Source of the DNA: Bacillota bacterium
GTDB taxonomy: Bacteria > Bacillota > DTU065
Direction: 5' to 3'
Length of the DNA stretch: 46,130 nucleotides
NCBI GenBank assembly: GCA_018435125.1
Contig: JAHDNZ010000039.1
Span: 1 to 46,130, forward strand
Under the pieces are notes generated by a model, which ran no database searches, was not told the origin of the DNA, and saw nothing but the letters and a program-made list of their open reading frames with translations. A program made the position numbers and the translations under genes. Below, one piece after another: positions 32,616 through 41,749 of this stretch; positions within the stretch are counted from its first letter, which is position 1, and the number at the start of each line of letters is the position of its first letter.

Positions 32616-35600
32616 TTAAAAAAGCGACATTTGGCTTGATTCTGGCATACCGTCTAGACAGCCATGATTTCTTAAAGCTTCAATAACATTCTTAGAAACC
32701 TTCGCTTTTTCCTGTAGCTCTTGAATAGAAGCAAACCTCTCCACTGTTTTTTTGGCTTCATCTAAAGCCTGTGCTGCTGCTTCACCTACCCCTTCTAAAG
32801 TTTTTAAAGGTGGCAAAAGACCACTTGGGGTTATTTTAAAGTAGGCAACATCGGATTCATAGAGATCAACATAACGAAATTCAATTCCCCTAGCCAAGGC
32901 TTCAGATATAATCTCGAGTGTTGTTATCTGAGAGGCTTCTTTTTCTGTCAAATCATTGGCTCTGGCTTTAAGGTTATCTAGTTGACTTTTGATGGCATCT
33001 TGCCCTTGAGGAGCTAGATTAGCCGGAAAATCTGTGGCTCGAGTTGAAAAATAGGTCGCATAATAAGCCTTAGGATAATGAACCTTAAAGTAAGCGATTC
33101 TAAAGGCCATTATAACATAAGCTACAGCATGAGCTTTGGGAAAGAGATAACTAATCTTTTTACATGCTCCAATAAACCAGTCTGGGGTATTGTGCTTTTT
33201 CATCTCTGAAATATTTTCTTCTGTAAGCCCCTTGCCTTTTCTAACCCTCTCCATAATATTGAAAGCTAAAGAAGGCTCCATCCCATATTGGATAAGAGCA
33301 TTCATAATATCATCACGGGTGGCAATAGCTTCTTTTAAGCTAGCTTGGCCTTCTTTAATTAAATCCTGGGCGTTATTGGTCCACACATCGGTCCCATGTG
33401 AAAAACCTGAAATCCGGACTAGTTCAGCGAAGGTAGTAGGTTTTGTCTCTTCAACCATTCTACGGACAAAATTAGTACCAAACTCAGGGATTCCTAAAAC
33501 ACCTACTGTGCATCCCCCTACTTCATCCGGAGTGAGATTTAAGCTCTCTAAACCGGCAAAAATAGCCAGAGTATCCGGATCATCAAGAGGAATCTCTCTT
33601 ACATCAATTCCAGTTAAATCAGACAGCATCCTAAGCATGGTAGGATCATCATGCCCCAAAATATCAAGTTTAACCAAATTAGCATCGATAGAATGAAAAT
33701 CAAAGTGGGTAGTTATTGTATCAGCTTCGGTATCGTTAGCAGGATGCTGTATCGGTGTAAATTCATAAATTTCTCTGCCTTCTGGAACAACTACCATGCC
33801 TCCCGGGTGTTGTCCGGTAGTTCTTTTTATTCCCACACAGGCTCTGGTAATCCTATTTATTTCAGCTTCCGGCCAGGTTTGTTTGCGATCCTCAAGGTAT
33901 TTAGCCACAAACCCAAAAGCTGTCTTTTCAGCTAAAGTACCAATTGTTCCGGCTCTAAATACATGCTCTTTGCCAAATAGCTCTTCAGTATATTTATGAA
34001 TGGTCGCTTGATAGATGCCGGAAAAGTTAAGATCAATATCCGGAACTTTATCACCCTTAAAACCCATGAATATTTCAAAAGGAATATCAAAACCGTCCCG
34101 TTTAAGTTCTTCTTGACAGTTTGGACACTTCTTGAGGGGAAGATCAGCCCCGCATCCATATTCAGGATCATTGCTAAACTCACTATAATAACAATGAGGG
34201 CAAAGGTAATGCGGAGGTAGGGGATTTACTTCGGTAATATTACACATAGTAGCCACCAGTGATGATCCCACTGAGCCGCGTGACCCTACCAGATAACCAT
34301 CGGAGAGAGATTTCTCAACCAGCTTGTGAGCAATCAGATATAAAACCGCAAAGCCATTAGAAATAATAGCTTGCAACTCTTTTTTCAGTCTTTGGGCCAC
34401 AATCTCGGGCAACTCTTCGCCATAGAGAGCATAGGCCTTTTTGTATGTCATCTCCTCAATCTGCTTATCAGCGCCTGCAATATAAGGTGGACAGTATTCC
34501 TTGGAAATAGGCGATAGATCCTCTATTTGACTGGCTATAAGGTTGGTATTGGTTACCACTACCTCATAAGCCTGCTCCTTACCTAAATAAACAAATTCCT
34601 GCAACATCTCTTCTGTGGTTCTATAATAAAGTGGTGGTTGGTTATCGGCATCACTATAGCCTTGTCCCGCTAGAAGTACTCTTCTTATAACTTCATCCTC
34701 CGGATTTAGAAAATGAACATCTCCGGTTGCTACCACAGGTTTTTTAAGCTCCTTACCCAAATTATAAATTGTACGGTTTAGCTCTTGTAACTCGTTTACC
34801 GAACCGACTCTGTTTTCATTTAATAAAAACATATTATTACCTATGGGCTGAATTTCAAGGTAATCATAAAAGGCAGCAATCTCAGCAAGATTTTGCTTTT
34901 TATTCAAAACAGCTTGAAATAGCTCTCCAGCTTCACACGCTGAGCCGATTATTAAACCTTCCCTGTTTTCTTCGATTAGTTTTCTTAGCATACGGGGATG
35001 GCGATAAAAGTGATCGACATGACTTAAGCTAATTAGTTTATAAAGGTTAAACATCCCTGTTTGGTTTTTAGCAAGTAAAATAATATGATAGGTTGGTGTG
35101 TCTTTTCTCTCATCTTCTGCCAAATAACCTTCTACACCATAAAGAATCTTAACACCTGCTTTTTTAGCAGCTTTTAGTACTTCAGGAAAGGCTTGTACTA
35201 CGCCGTGATCGGTAATAGCTAAAGCTTTATGACCCATTCGTTTTGCGAGTAAGACCACAGCTTCGGGATCTATTACAGCATCAAGAGAACTCATTTTGGT
35301 ATGTAAGTGGAGTTCTACTCTTTTTGTAGCAGCTATATCTAATCTTTCTTCGGGTTTAGCCTCGGTAATGATTTGGGGTAATATTACCAACCCCTTGGTA
35401 AAGTTGTCATACTCCAAACGTCCCTTTATTTTAAGCCAAGCTCCCTCTTTTATAAATTCTGGTGCTTGTTCAGCGGGATCTAAAAAGATCTTCACCGGAT
35501 AGGTACTGGTAAAATCTGTTAAATCAAGAGTTAGTAGTTTTCTACCTGTTTTAAATGTTCTTTCACTCATAAAACAAATCTGACCCTCGACCACAACCAC

Positions 35601-35978
35601 CGGAGTTTCTTCTACCAAAGATGCTAAAGGTATGGCTGGTTCTGCAACTGATTTTGCCCACATTCTTTTCCGAGTTCGTTTATGGTTATCTGTTTTGGGA
35701 ATCTCGATAGGCGGTTTCTTTTCATATTTAGCTGCCCGCTCTAAATCTTGAGAGTCATCTAGCCAGCCGCATATGCTAATTACTCTAGCTGAAGGGAGCT
35801 GTTTTTTGATAACTTCTTTGATGTTTTTTTTCAAATTAAAATCAAGCGGTAAGGCTGTTTTTACTTCGATTTCCAAGCGACATCTATCCTCATCAACGAT
35901 TACTCGCTCTATCTGCACAGGCAGTTCTTTAAGAAGTGCACGGCATTTTTCATCACTTGGTTTAATTACATATGCCAT
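32616..35978 (-). CDS. polC: DNA polymerase III alpha subunit PolC, lacking the exonuclease domain
   Basis: The replicative polymerase, 1120 residues against about 1430 in Bacillus. Order: N-terminal domain (1-120), OB domain (125-205), PHP domain (218-450), zinc finger (LCPHCYYSEF...KKCPNC), palm with KVPDIDLNFSG, then TTGQHPGGMVVVP, LDILGHDDPTMLRM and fingers/C-terminal helices. PHP metal ligands are kept: HLH 224-226, DHG 257-259, GVEGY 281-285, His298, Cys348 and TGDVHF. The DnaQ-like 3'-5' exonuclease normally inserted after the GVEGY segment is absent: GVEGYLAEDERKDTPTYHII joins the two halves of PHP directly. The start is ATG behind CCGGAGGGG. It stands between its own terminators. Confidence 0.97.
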   Translation of the reverse strand: MAYVIKPSDEKCRALLKELPVQIERVIVDEDRCRLEIEVKTALPLDFNLKKNIKEVIKKQLPSARVISICGWLDDSQDLERAAKYEKKPPIEIPKTDNHKRTRKRMWAKSVAEPAIPLASLVEETPVVVVEGQICFMSERTFKTGRKLLTLDLTDFTSTYPVKIFLDPAEQAPEFIKEGAWLKIKGRLEYDNFTKGLVILPQIITEAKPEERLDIAATKRVELHLHTKMSSLDAVIDPEAVVLLAKRMGHKALAITDHGVVQAFPEVLKAAKKAGVKILYGVEGYLAEDERKDTPTYHIILLAKNQTGMFNLYKLISLSHVDHFYRHPRMLRKLIEENREGLIIGSACEAGELFQAVLNKKQNLAEIAAFYDYLEIQPIGNNMFLLNENRVGSVNELQELNRTIYNLGKELKKPVVATGDVHFLNPEDEVIRRVLLAGQGYSDADNQPPLYYRTTEEMLQEFVYLGKEQAYEVVVTNTNLIASQIEDLSPISKEYCPPYIAGADKQIEEMTYKKAYALYGEELPEIVAQRLKKELQAIISNGFAVLYLIAHKLVEKSLSDGYLVGSRGSVGSSLVATMCNITEVNPLPPHYLCPHCYYSEFSNDPEYGCGADLPLKKCPNCQEELKRDGFDIPFEIFMGFKGDKVPDIDLNFSGIYQATIHKYTEELFGKEHVFRAGTIGTLAEKTAFGFVAKYLEDRKQTWPEAEINRITRACVGIKRTTGQHPGGMVVVPEGREIYEFTPIQHPANDTEADTITTHFDFHSIDANLVKLDILGHDDPTMLRMLSDLTGIDVREIPLDDPDTLAIFAGLESLNLTPDEVGGCTVGVLGIPEFGTNFVRRMVEETKPTTFAELVRISGFSHGTDVWTNNAQDLIKEGQASLKEAIATRDDIMNALIQYGMEPSLAFNIMERVRKGKGLTEENISEMKKHNTPDWFIGACKKISYLFPKAHAVAYVIMAFRIAYFKVHYPKAYYATYFSTRATDFPANLAPQGQDAIKSQLDNLKARANDLTEKEASQITTLEIISEALARGIEFRYVDLYESDVAYFKITPSGLLPPLKTLEGVGEAAAQALDEAKKTVERFASIQELQEKAKVSKNVIEALRNHGCLDGMPESSQMSLF

Positions 35979-36006
35979 AAAACCCCTCCGGTCTACGCTA
36001 TAAAAA

Positions 36007-36029
36007 GCTCCGGTTTTTTAATCCGGAGC
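36007..36029 (-). terminator. Terminator behind the glycosyltransferase gene, before polC
   Basis: GCTCCGG (36007-36013) pairs with CCGGAGC (36023-36029). On the minus strand it is followed by TTTTT (opposite 36002-36006). It closes the pyrH-to-glycosyltransferase unit, so polC has a separate start or depends on read-through. Confidence 0.8.
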
Positions 36030-36037
36030 CTTGTTCC

Positions 36038-36670
36038 TTAAATTGAGGCTTTAATAATGTCCCAATACATTTTTAGCCTTACTTTAAACCCTGCACCAAA
36101 CCCCATCTTTTCCTCTTTCATTACCTGACTCATGTTGTACCAGTTAACCTTTTTAACCCGCCATCTGTGTTTTTTACTATACTTGGTTAAAACAACCTCT
36201 ACACCGTAGCGTGAGTTGTCCAAGTCTGGTATAGACAAAAAATCCGTTTTTAGAATAGCTCTTTGACCGGTTAAAAAGGGCGCAACATGTTGAGCTGCAT
36301 CAGTCGACATGCGACCTCCGCCAAAAATACCCATACTCATTTGAGCTTTACCGGATTTTACAGGCTCAATTAAGTCTCGCACATGGTTGGCAGTTAAACC
36401 AAGCAGGTCGGCATCGATAAAAACTAAAAGTTCTGCATCTGTAGCCTTAGCACCAGCTAGCATGGCTCCACCTTTTCCTCGGTTAGGTGATAACTCCAGT
36501 ACATTGGCACCATAACCTCTGGCTATAGCTGCCGTATCATCCTTACAGCCATCACAAACTACTAAGATATCGTCTAAAAAGCCAAGGGACCTAGCTTCAT
36601 CTAGGGGAAACAAGACACCGCTAATGTTTAATGCCTCATTATAAGCTGGTACAATAGCCGTGACCTTCAT
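36038..36670 (-). CDS. Family 2 glycosyltransferase
   Basis: About 210 residues from ATG 36670, chosen because GAGGTG stands six bases upstream; a longer frame to 36832 lies inside ispG and has no ribosome site. GT-A fold: TAIVPAYNEALNISGVL, DDILVVCDGCKDDTAAIA, ELSPNRGKGGAMLAG and the metal-binding FIDADLLGL (DxD-type). A GGGRM segment lies in the acceptor loop. No membrane helix is present. The donor and acceptor are not apparent. It lies 31 bases behind ispG and closes the isoprenoid unit, so a lipid-linked sugar is possible but unproven. Confidence 0.85.
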   Translation of the reverse strand: MKVTAIVPAYNEALNISGVLFPLDEARSLGFLDDILVVCDGCKDDTAAIARGYGANVLELSPNRGKGGAMLAGAKATDAELLVFIDADLLGLTANHVRDLIEPVKSGKAQMSMGIFGGGRMSTDAAQHVAPFLTGQRAILKTDFLSIPDLDNSRYGVEVVLTKYSKKHRWRVKKVNWYNMSQVMKEEKMGFGAGFKVRLKMYWDIIKASI

Positions 36671-36701
36671 TAAAACACCTCGATTCAACGGGTAAAACCA
36701 G

Positions 36702-37787
36702 TTAGTTTTCCCGTCTTCTTTCCAAGACCTTTTGTAAATAAAATTCAAACCTAGTAAGAAGATCCGATTCTCGAACTTTTTCGACAACTTCGCCACCCAC
36801 AAATATAAGCCCTTCACCTTTACCACCAGCAATGCCTAAATCAGCATTTTTAGCCTCTCCGGGACCGTTTACCGCACACCCCATAACAGCGATAACTAGA
36901 TCTTCCTTAATAGACTCTACCATTTTTTCTACCTTTTTGGCAAGAGTATAAAGATCTATTTTGGTACGTCCACAGGTTGGACACGAAATGACAGTTGGTC
37001 CAAATCTCCTTAAGCCACAGGCTTTTAAGATCTCTTGGGCCACTTTAATCTCGTTATTAGGATCTGCTGTTAAAGAAACGCGAATTGTCTCTCCAATGCC
37101 CTCTAATAAAAGTGTACCCATGCCAACAGCTGACTTTACTGTGCCACTAAAGGCAGTTCCCGCCTCTGTGATCCCCAAATGAAGTGGTGCCTCACTGAAG
37201 GTTCGAAATTTACGGTTAGCAGAAACGGTAGTTAAAACATCAGATGCTTTCAAAGATACAACCACATCAAAAAAGTCATGATCATAAAGAAAATCAACGT
37301 AATCTTTAGCCAAATAGGCCATAGCTTCTGGCAAATTTAAGTGACCAGCGTTAATACTTTCAAGATAGTTTTTGGGTAGACTTCCTGCATTGACACCCAC
37401 CCGAATGGCAGCTTGGCCTTTAGCTGCCTTAGCTACTTCAAGAAGCTTATCTAACCCGCCGAGATTCCCGGGGTTGATCCTCACCTTGACTGCTCCTGCT
37501 TCAACAGCCTTGATGGCCAAAAGATAATTAAAATGAATATCTGCAACTACAGGTAATGGCGCTTGCTTTACAATTTCCCTAAAGCCTTTTAGATCTTCTT
37601 CTTGAGGTACTGCTACGCGAATTATTTCACAGCCAACTTCAGCCAGATGATTGATCTGTTCCAAAGTAGCTTTTACGTCACTGGTTTTAGTGTTAGTCAT
37701 GGATTGGATCAATACCGGTAGATCTCCACCTAAATAAACCGACCCAACTCTGACTTTTCTGACAGACATTTTTTCCATTAAGATCAC
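36702..37787 (-). CDS. ispG: 4-Hydroxy-3-methylbut-2-enyl diphosphate synthase
   Basis: A 361-residue iron-sulfur enzyme of the methylerythritol phosphate pathway. Family blocks: VLIQSMTNTKTSDVKATLEQ, VKVRINPGNLGG and IRVGVNAGSLPKNYLE. The cluster region SCPTCGRTKIDLYTLAKKVE and VMGCAVNGPGEAKNADLGIA supplies the three Cys. The length is typical for the short class. The start GTG 37787 overlaps the rseP stop (TAGTG); ATG 37778 is an alternative. Confidence 0.97.
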   Translation of the reverse strand: MILMEKMSVRKVRVGSVYLGGDLPVLIQSMTNTKTSDVKATLEQINHLAEVGCEIIRVAVPQEEDLKGFREIVKQAPLPVVADIHFNYLLAIKAVEAGAVKVRINPGNLGGLDKLLEVAKAAKGQAAIRVGVNAGSLPKNYLESINAGHLNLPEAMAYLAKDYVDFLYDHDFFDVVVSLKASDVLTTVSANRKFRTFSEAPLHLGITEAGTAFSGTVKSAVGMGTLLLEGIGETIRVSLTADPNNEIKVAQEILKACGLRRFGPTVISCPTCGRTKIDLYTLAKKVEKMVESIKEDLVIAVMGCAVNGPGEAKNADLGIAGGKGEGLIFVGGEVVEKVRESDLLTRFEFYLQKVLERRREN

Positions 37788-38878
37788 TATCTTTCCATAA
37801 GGCCATTAAGCCACCCCAGCCTGGAAAAATCACTGTAGGTTGCAAAAAGGAACAGACCTGCTATTAAGACCAAACCAGTCATTTGGGCGATAGCTTTTTG
37901 TTTTTCGGTAAGGGGTTTTTTTCTAATTAGCTCAATAACGGTAAACATGATCCAACCGCCATCTAGAACAGGTACTGGCAAAAGGTTTAAAACTGCAAAG
38001 TTTACTGATAAAAAGACTGCTAGATACAAAACATTTAAAAGACCGATTAAAAAATCTTCTTCCATTACAGCGGCTGTTTCTCCAATAATTTGCACCATAC
38101 CCAAAGGACCGGCAACATCAACCTTAACTTTACCGGTAAACATTATTTTTAATCCTCGAAACAAAGTTACCAGCATGATGCGAGTATTATCCAGACCAGA
38201 TCTTAAAAGCCCTCCGAAATTCATAGGGATTTCTTTATATGTCAGTGCATCGACCCCAATAATCGAGCGATTTAATTCCGGATTAAACTGCGGTTTAACA
38301 ATAATTTCTTGAAACTTACCCTCTCTTTTTATTTTAAGCTTCAAGGACTCTCCTTCACTTGAGGCAATAAGCTGAATGAATTGACCCTGGTTATAAAGCG
38401 GTAGGTTATCGACAGCCCAAATCTCATCTCCGCTTTGTATGCCGGCAGATTCAGCCGACGAGCCGGGCATAGTCTTTCCTACCAGAGGTACCTGGCGACC
38501 GGATATCCCTATAATCAACATCGAAATTAATATGGCAAAAACTATATTCATTAGCGGTCCGGCAGCTATGGTAAGTATTTTTGCCCAAGCAGGTTTATTG
38601 TTATAGAGCCTTTGTGGAGGAACTAGACTGGCTTTTTCTTCATCTGCTGCTTGATCCATTCCGGCTACACTCACAAAACCACCAAGAGGAAAAGCTCTGA
38701 GCGAATATTGAGTCTCATTTTTCTTCCGTTTAAATAATACCGGTCCGAATCCTAAGCTGAATTCATAGACCCAAATACCAAGTAGTTTAGCTACACCAAA
38801 ATGACCCAGCTCGTGAACTATTACCAGTACAGCAAAGACTAGAACAACTGTAATAATTTGAATTATTATTCTGTCCAC
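37787..38878 (-). CDS. rseP: Site-2 intramembrane metalloprotease RseP/RasP
   Basis: A 363-residue membrane protease acting in regulated intramembrane proteolysis (anti-sigma factors, signal-peptide remnants). The zinc motif HELGH lies in the first helix (VIVHELGHFGVAKLLG), and the third ligand lies in NLLPVPVLDGGW. One PDZ domain is in the middle (TMPGSSAESAGIQSGDEIWA). Four hydrophobic segments are visible. The GTG start is abutted by its GGGAG ribosome site, so the true start may be slightly downstream at a non-standard codon. Confidence 0.96.
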   Translation of the reverse strand: MDRIIIQIITVVLVFAVLVIVHELGHFGVAKLLGIWVYEFSLGFGPVLFKRKKNETQYSLRAFPLGGFVSVAGMDQAADEEKASLVPPQRLYNNKPAWAKILTIAAGPLMNIVFAILISMLIIGISGRQVPLVGKTMPGSSAESAGIQSGDEIWAVDNLPLYNQGQFIQLIASSEGESLKLKIKREGKFQEIIVKPQFNPELNRSIIGVDALTYKEIPMNFGGLLRSGLDNTRIMLVTLFRGLKIMFTGKVKVDVAGPLGMVQIIGETAAVMEEDFLIGLLNVLYLAVFLSVNFAVLNLLPVPVLDGGWIMFTVIELIRKKPLTEKQKAIAQMTGLVLIAGLFLFATYSDFSRLGWLNGLMER

Positions 38879-40026
38879 CTCCCAGAATTGATTAGTCTTG
38901 AAATATAAGCTCTCACGGATTTATCGATTTCAAGTTTAGCTGTTAAAGTATCACTTTTTGATTCTGGAAAACTACTAAGTGCTTCAGCTATTAACTTGTA
39001 TATACTACCAAAAGCAATTTTTTGGGCGAGAAAAGATTCGACCGCTGCCTCATTGGCAGCATTAAGAACAATCGGTCTGTCTCTACCAGCTCTTCCTGCT
39101 TCATAGGCTAACCTCAGACAAGCGAATTTTGTTAAATCAGGCTCAAAAAAATCTAGTCTTTTCCCTATTAAAGAAAGGCTGGAGCTACGTTTAGCTCTTT
39201 TGGGGTATGAAAAGGCAAACTGAATTGGCACACGCATGTCAGCCAGACCTAGCTGAGCAATTAGCGAACCGTCATTGTACTCCACCAGCGAATGCACAAC
39301 AGACTGAGGATGTATTATAGCCTCAATTCTATCATAATTTAACCCAAAAAGGTGATGGGCTTCAATTACTTCCAAGCCTTTATTCATCATAGTAGCAGAA
39401 TCAATAGTGATCTTGCCACCCATCTTCCAATTAGGGTGATTGAGGGCTTCAGCCACAGAAGCTTGCTCCATTTTAGCCTTGGAAACGTTTAAGAATGGTC
39501 CTCCCGAAGCGGTTAAAATGATTTTTTTTAATTCCTTAGTATCTTGACCAAGTAGACACTGAAAAATAGCCGAGTGCTCGCTGTCGACAGGAATAAGCTC
39601 AGTAGCATGTTCTTTGCAGGTCTTTATCAGCAAATCGCCACCCATAACCAGGGATTCTTTGTTAGCAAGAGCCAATCTCTTACCTAATTTAGCCGCACTC
39701 AATGAGGGTAAAAGTCCTGCTGCTCCCACTACACAGACTAGAGTAATATCGGCATTGGCCTCGCTTACAATAGCTTCAACCGGCTCCTCGCAGTCGATAA
39801 CTTTAGTTTTTTTTGTGCGCAGTAAGGATTTTAAACTAGTCCGTGCTTCTTTATCTTGCAGGGTTACCAGTTGGGGTTGCAATTTCTCAACTTGGGCAGC
39901 TATTAATTCAGTATTTTTGTTGGCAGCTAAGGCTACTATTTTATATTCATCAGCTAAATCGGCAAGAACATCAAGAGCCTGTAGACCGATAGAACCGGTG
40001 CTGCCGATTATTGCTACTGTCTTCAT
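38866..40026 (-). CDS. dxr: 1-Deoxy-D-xylulose 5-phosphate reductoisomerase
   Basis: The second-step enzyme of the methylerythritol phosphate pathway, NADPH- and metal-dependent. Hallmarks: KTVAIIGSTGSIGLQALDVL (nucleotide site), LALANKESLVMGGDLL and IPVDSEHSAIFQCLLG (metal and substrate). The preferred start is ATG 40026 after GAGGTG, avoiding a 6-residue extension that would overlap cdsA. It overlaps the rseP start by 13 bases. Confidence 0.97.
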   Translation of the reverse strand: MKTVAIIGSTGSIGLQALDVLADLADEYKIVALAANKNTELIAAQVEKLQPQLVTLQDKEARTSLKSLLRTKKTKVIDCEEPVEAIVSEANADITLVCVVGAAGLLPSLSAAKLGKRLALANKESLVMGGDLLIKTCKEHATELIPVDSEHSAIFQCLLGQDTKELKKIILTASGGPFLNVSKAKMEQASVAEALNHPNWKMGGKITIDSATMMNKGLEVIEAHHLFGLNYDRIEAIIHPQSVVHSLVEYNDGSLIAQLGLADMRVPIQFAFSYPKRAKRSSSLSLIGKRLDFFEPDLTKFACLRLAYEAGRAGRDRPIVLNAANEAAVESFLAQKIAFGSIYKLIAEALSSFPESKSDTLTAKLEIDKSVRAYISRLINSGRWTE

Positions 40027-40036
40027 TATACTCACC

Positions 40037-40810
40037 TCAAACAAAAAGCTGCAAGATAAAATAGATCACAGGTGCCAATAGAATCAAGCTGTCAACACGA
40101 TCTAGAATACCACCGTGACCGGGTAATATGTAGCCACTATCTTTGACATTACTTTCTCTTTTCATTGCCGATTCCATTAAGTCGCCTACCTCAGCTGTAA
40201 TACCTCCAAAAAAACCGGTTATAAGGCCAATTAAAGGAGTAGTAAAACCCAAAAAGGCAGTCACCAGACCCCCTAGGATACCGCCCAAAAGACCACCTAA
40301 AGCTCCCTCCCAGGATTTTTTTGGTGATACCGCCGGCCAGAGTTTATGTTGGCCAAATTTAATACCGATAAAATAAGCAAAGCTATCTGTACCCCAGGTT
40401 ACAAGAAATAAAAGTATAATATGACCAAAGCCAAAGTTTCTTATTAGTGGTATAAAAGCGAACAAAACTCCAGCATAAATTAGACCCAGAATTGTTAGTG
40501 AGCCGTTTTTCAGCACCGCTTTAGAGCGAAACATCTCTACTAGCAGTATAAAGATAATAAGGACTATTAAAGCTGAAAAATTAAGCTTGTTTTCGCCAAT
40601 CAAATACATAGTTAAAAAGGCTGCTAAACCGCCTGTTAATAGTAAACTCAGGCTGAGATTATATCCTAATCCTTGTGCAAAGCAATAAAATTCATATAAT
40701 GCTATAGCTGATGCGAGAAGACAAATCCCCAAAAGATACCACCCACCTAATACTATTAATAATAGTAAAAGAGGTATGGCCACTAATGCAGTTAAAATTC
40801 TCTGCCTCAA
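40037..40810 (-). CDS. cdsA: Phosphatidate cytidylyltransferase
   Basis: A 257-residue membrane enzyme making CDP-diacylglycerol, the precursor of phospholipids. It has about seven hydrophobic segments. The C-terminal signature ESNVKDSGYILPGHGGILDR is intact, followed by VDSLILLAPVIYF. It lies between uppS and dxr, as normal in Gram-positives. Confidence 0.97.
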   Translation of the reverse strand: MRQRILTALVAIPLLLLLIVLGGWYLLGICLLASAIALYEFYCFAQGLGYNLSLSLLLTGGLAAFLTMYLIGENKLNFSALIVLIIFILLVEMFRSKAVLKNGSLTILGLIYAGVLFAFIPLIRNFGFGHIILLFLVTWGTDSFAYFIGIKFGQHKLWPAVSPKKSWEGALGGLLGGILGGLVTAFLGFTTPLIGLITGFFGGITAEVGDLMESAMKRESNVKDSGYILPGHGGILDRVDSLILLAPVIYFILQLFV

Positions 40811-40822
40811 TTTACATCCCTC

Positions 40823-41548
40823 CTAAGCCTTGCCAAAACGCCGGGTACGTTTACTATATTCCAAAAGAGCTTTTAGATATTCGTCTTTGGTAAAATCTGG
40901 CCATAAGGTATTGGTAAACCAAAGTTCTGCATAGGCTCCCTGAAAAAGCAAGAAATTAGACAGACGCATCTCACCGCTAGTACGAATTATTAAATCAGGG
41001 TCAGGTTGATCTTTAGTATCAAGATAAGCTCTTATTAAGGCTTCATTAATCTCCTCGCAGGTGAGATTGGTGCTTTTAATCTCAAGTGCGATCTTTCTCG
41101 TAGAGCGAATTAGCTCATCTCTACCACCATAACTGAGTGCTAAATTAAGTGTCAGGCCTTTATTATAAGCAGTTTTTTCCATGGCATTTTCTAGAATTTT
41201 TAATACCCTACCTGGTAAAGCATTTAGATCACCTATAGCTTTGATTTTTACATCCTCAGCCATCAATTCATCTAACTCACTTATTAAGTACTCAGTTAAA
41301 AGCCCCATTAAATACCTTACCTCTTCTTGAGGGCGTTGCCAATTTTCAGTTGAAAAAGCATAAAGAGAGAGCACCTGAATTCCTAATTCACCACTAGTAC
41401 GTACAATCATTTTAACAGTCTTGGCTCCCTCTTTATGACCTGCCACTCTGGGTAAACCTCTTTTTTTAGCCCACCGCCCATTGCCATCCATTATAATGCC
41501 TACATGCTTAGGAAGTTGTTTTGGGTCTAATCCATTTGTAATTGCCAT
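40823..41548 (-). CDS. uppS: Undecaprenyl diphosphate synthase
   Basis: A 241-residue cis-prenyltransferase making the C55 carrier lipid of cell-wall synthesis. Motifs: HVGIIMDGNGRWAKKRGLPR (catalytic Asp), YAFSTENWQRPQEEV and DLIIRTSGEMRLSNFLLF, with AELWFTNTLWPDF. It starts directly after the stop of a 65-residue frame (TAGATG), whose end supplies the AGGGGAG ribosome site. Confidence 0.98.
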   Translation of the reverse strand: MAITNGLDPKQLPKHVGIIMDGNGRWAKKRGLPRVAGHKEGAKTVKMIVRTSGELGIQVLSLYAFSTENWQRPQEEVRYLMGLLTEYLISELDELMAEDVKIKAIGDLNALPGRVLKILENAMEKTAYNKGLTLNLALSYGGRDELIRSTRKIALEIKSTNLTCEEINEALIRAYLDTKDQPDPDLIIRTSGEMRLSNFLLFQGAYAELWFTNTLWPDFTKDEYLKALLEYSKRTRRFGKA

Positions 41549-41746
41549 CTAATTCTCCCCTTCAACTAACTGACTTGGCCGTTCGTGAGCTGTTGTTATT
41601 TCCCAGATAGCTGCAGTTTTTTTTAATTTAACCCTGATAATCATTTCGCGGCCCCTAACTAAGTTATCACAACATTTAATAACAAGGGGAGCATGTGGCT
41701 CCCCAGCTAATAACTGTTTGAGAGGTTGACCTAGGTAGTTGTACAC
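41549..41746 (-). CDS. Small 65-residue protein between frr and uppS
   Basis: A short, probably real gene: GTG start eight bases after GGAGG (inside the last codons of frr), and a stop abutting the uppS start. The sequence is mixed and basic, with KCCDNLVRGREMIIRVKLKK and an aromatic strand AAIWEITTAH, compatible with a small beta protein. No family is recognised. The fit between neighbours suggests translation is coupled through it. It is not usual in this operon. Confidence 0.6.
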   Translation of the reverse strand: MYNYLGQPLKQLLAGEPHAPLVIKCCDNLVRGREMIIRVKLKKTAAIWEITTAHERPSQLVEGEN

Positions 41747-41749
41747 TGC

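Noticed and set aside
33190-33696. 168-residue frame on the plus strand
   Set aside because: Lies wholly antisense to polC, has no ribosome site and has the composition of a shadow frame.
36671-36832. N-terminal extension of the family 2 glycosyltransferase
   Set aside because: It overlaps ispG and lacks a ribosome site; ATG 36670 has one and begins at the conserved first strand.
39614-40081. 155-residue frame on the plus strand
   Set aside because: Antisense to dxr and cdsA; low-complexity shadow composition and no start signals.
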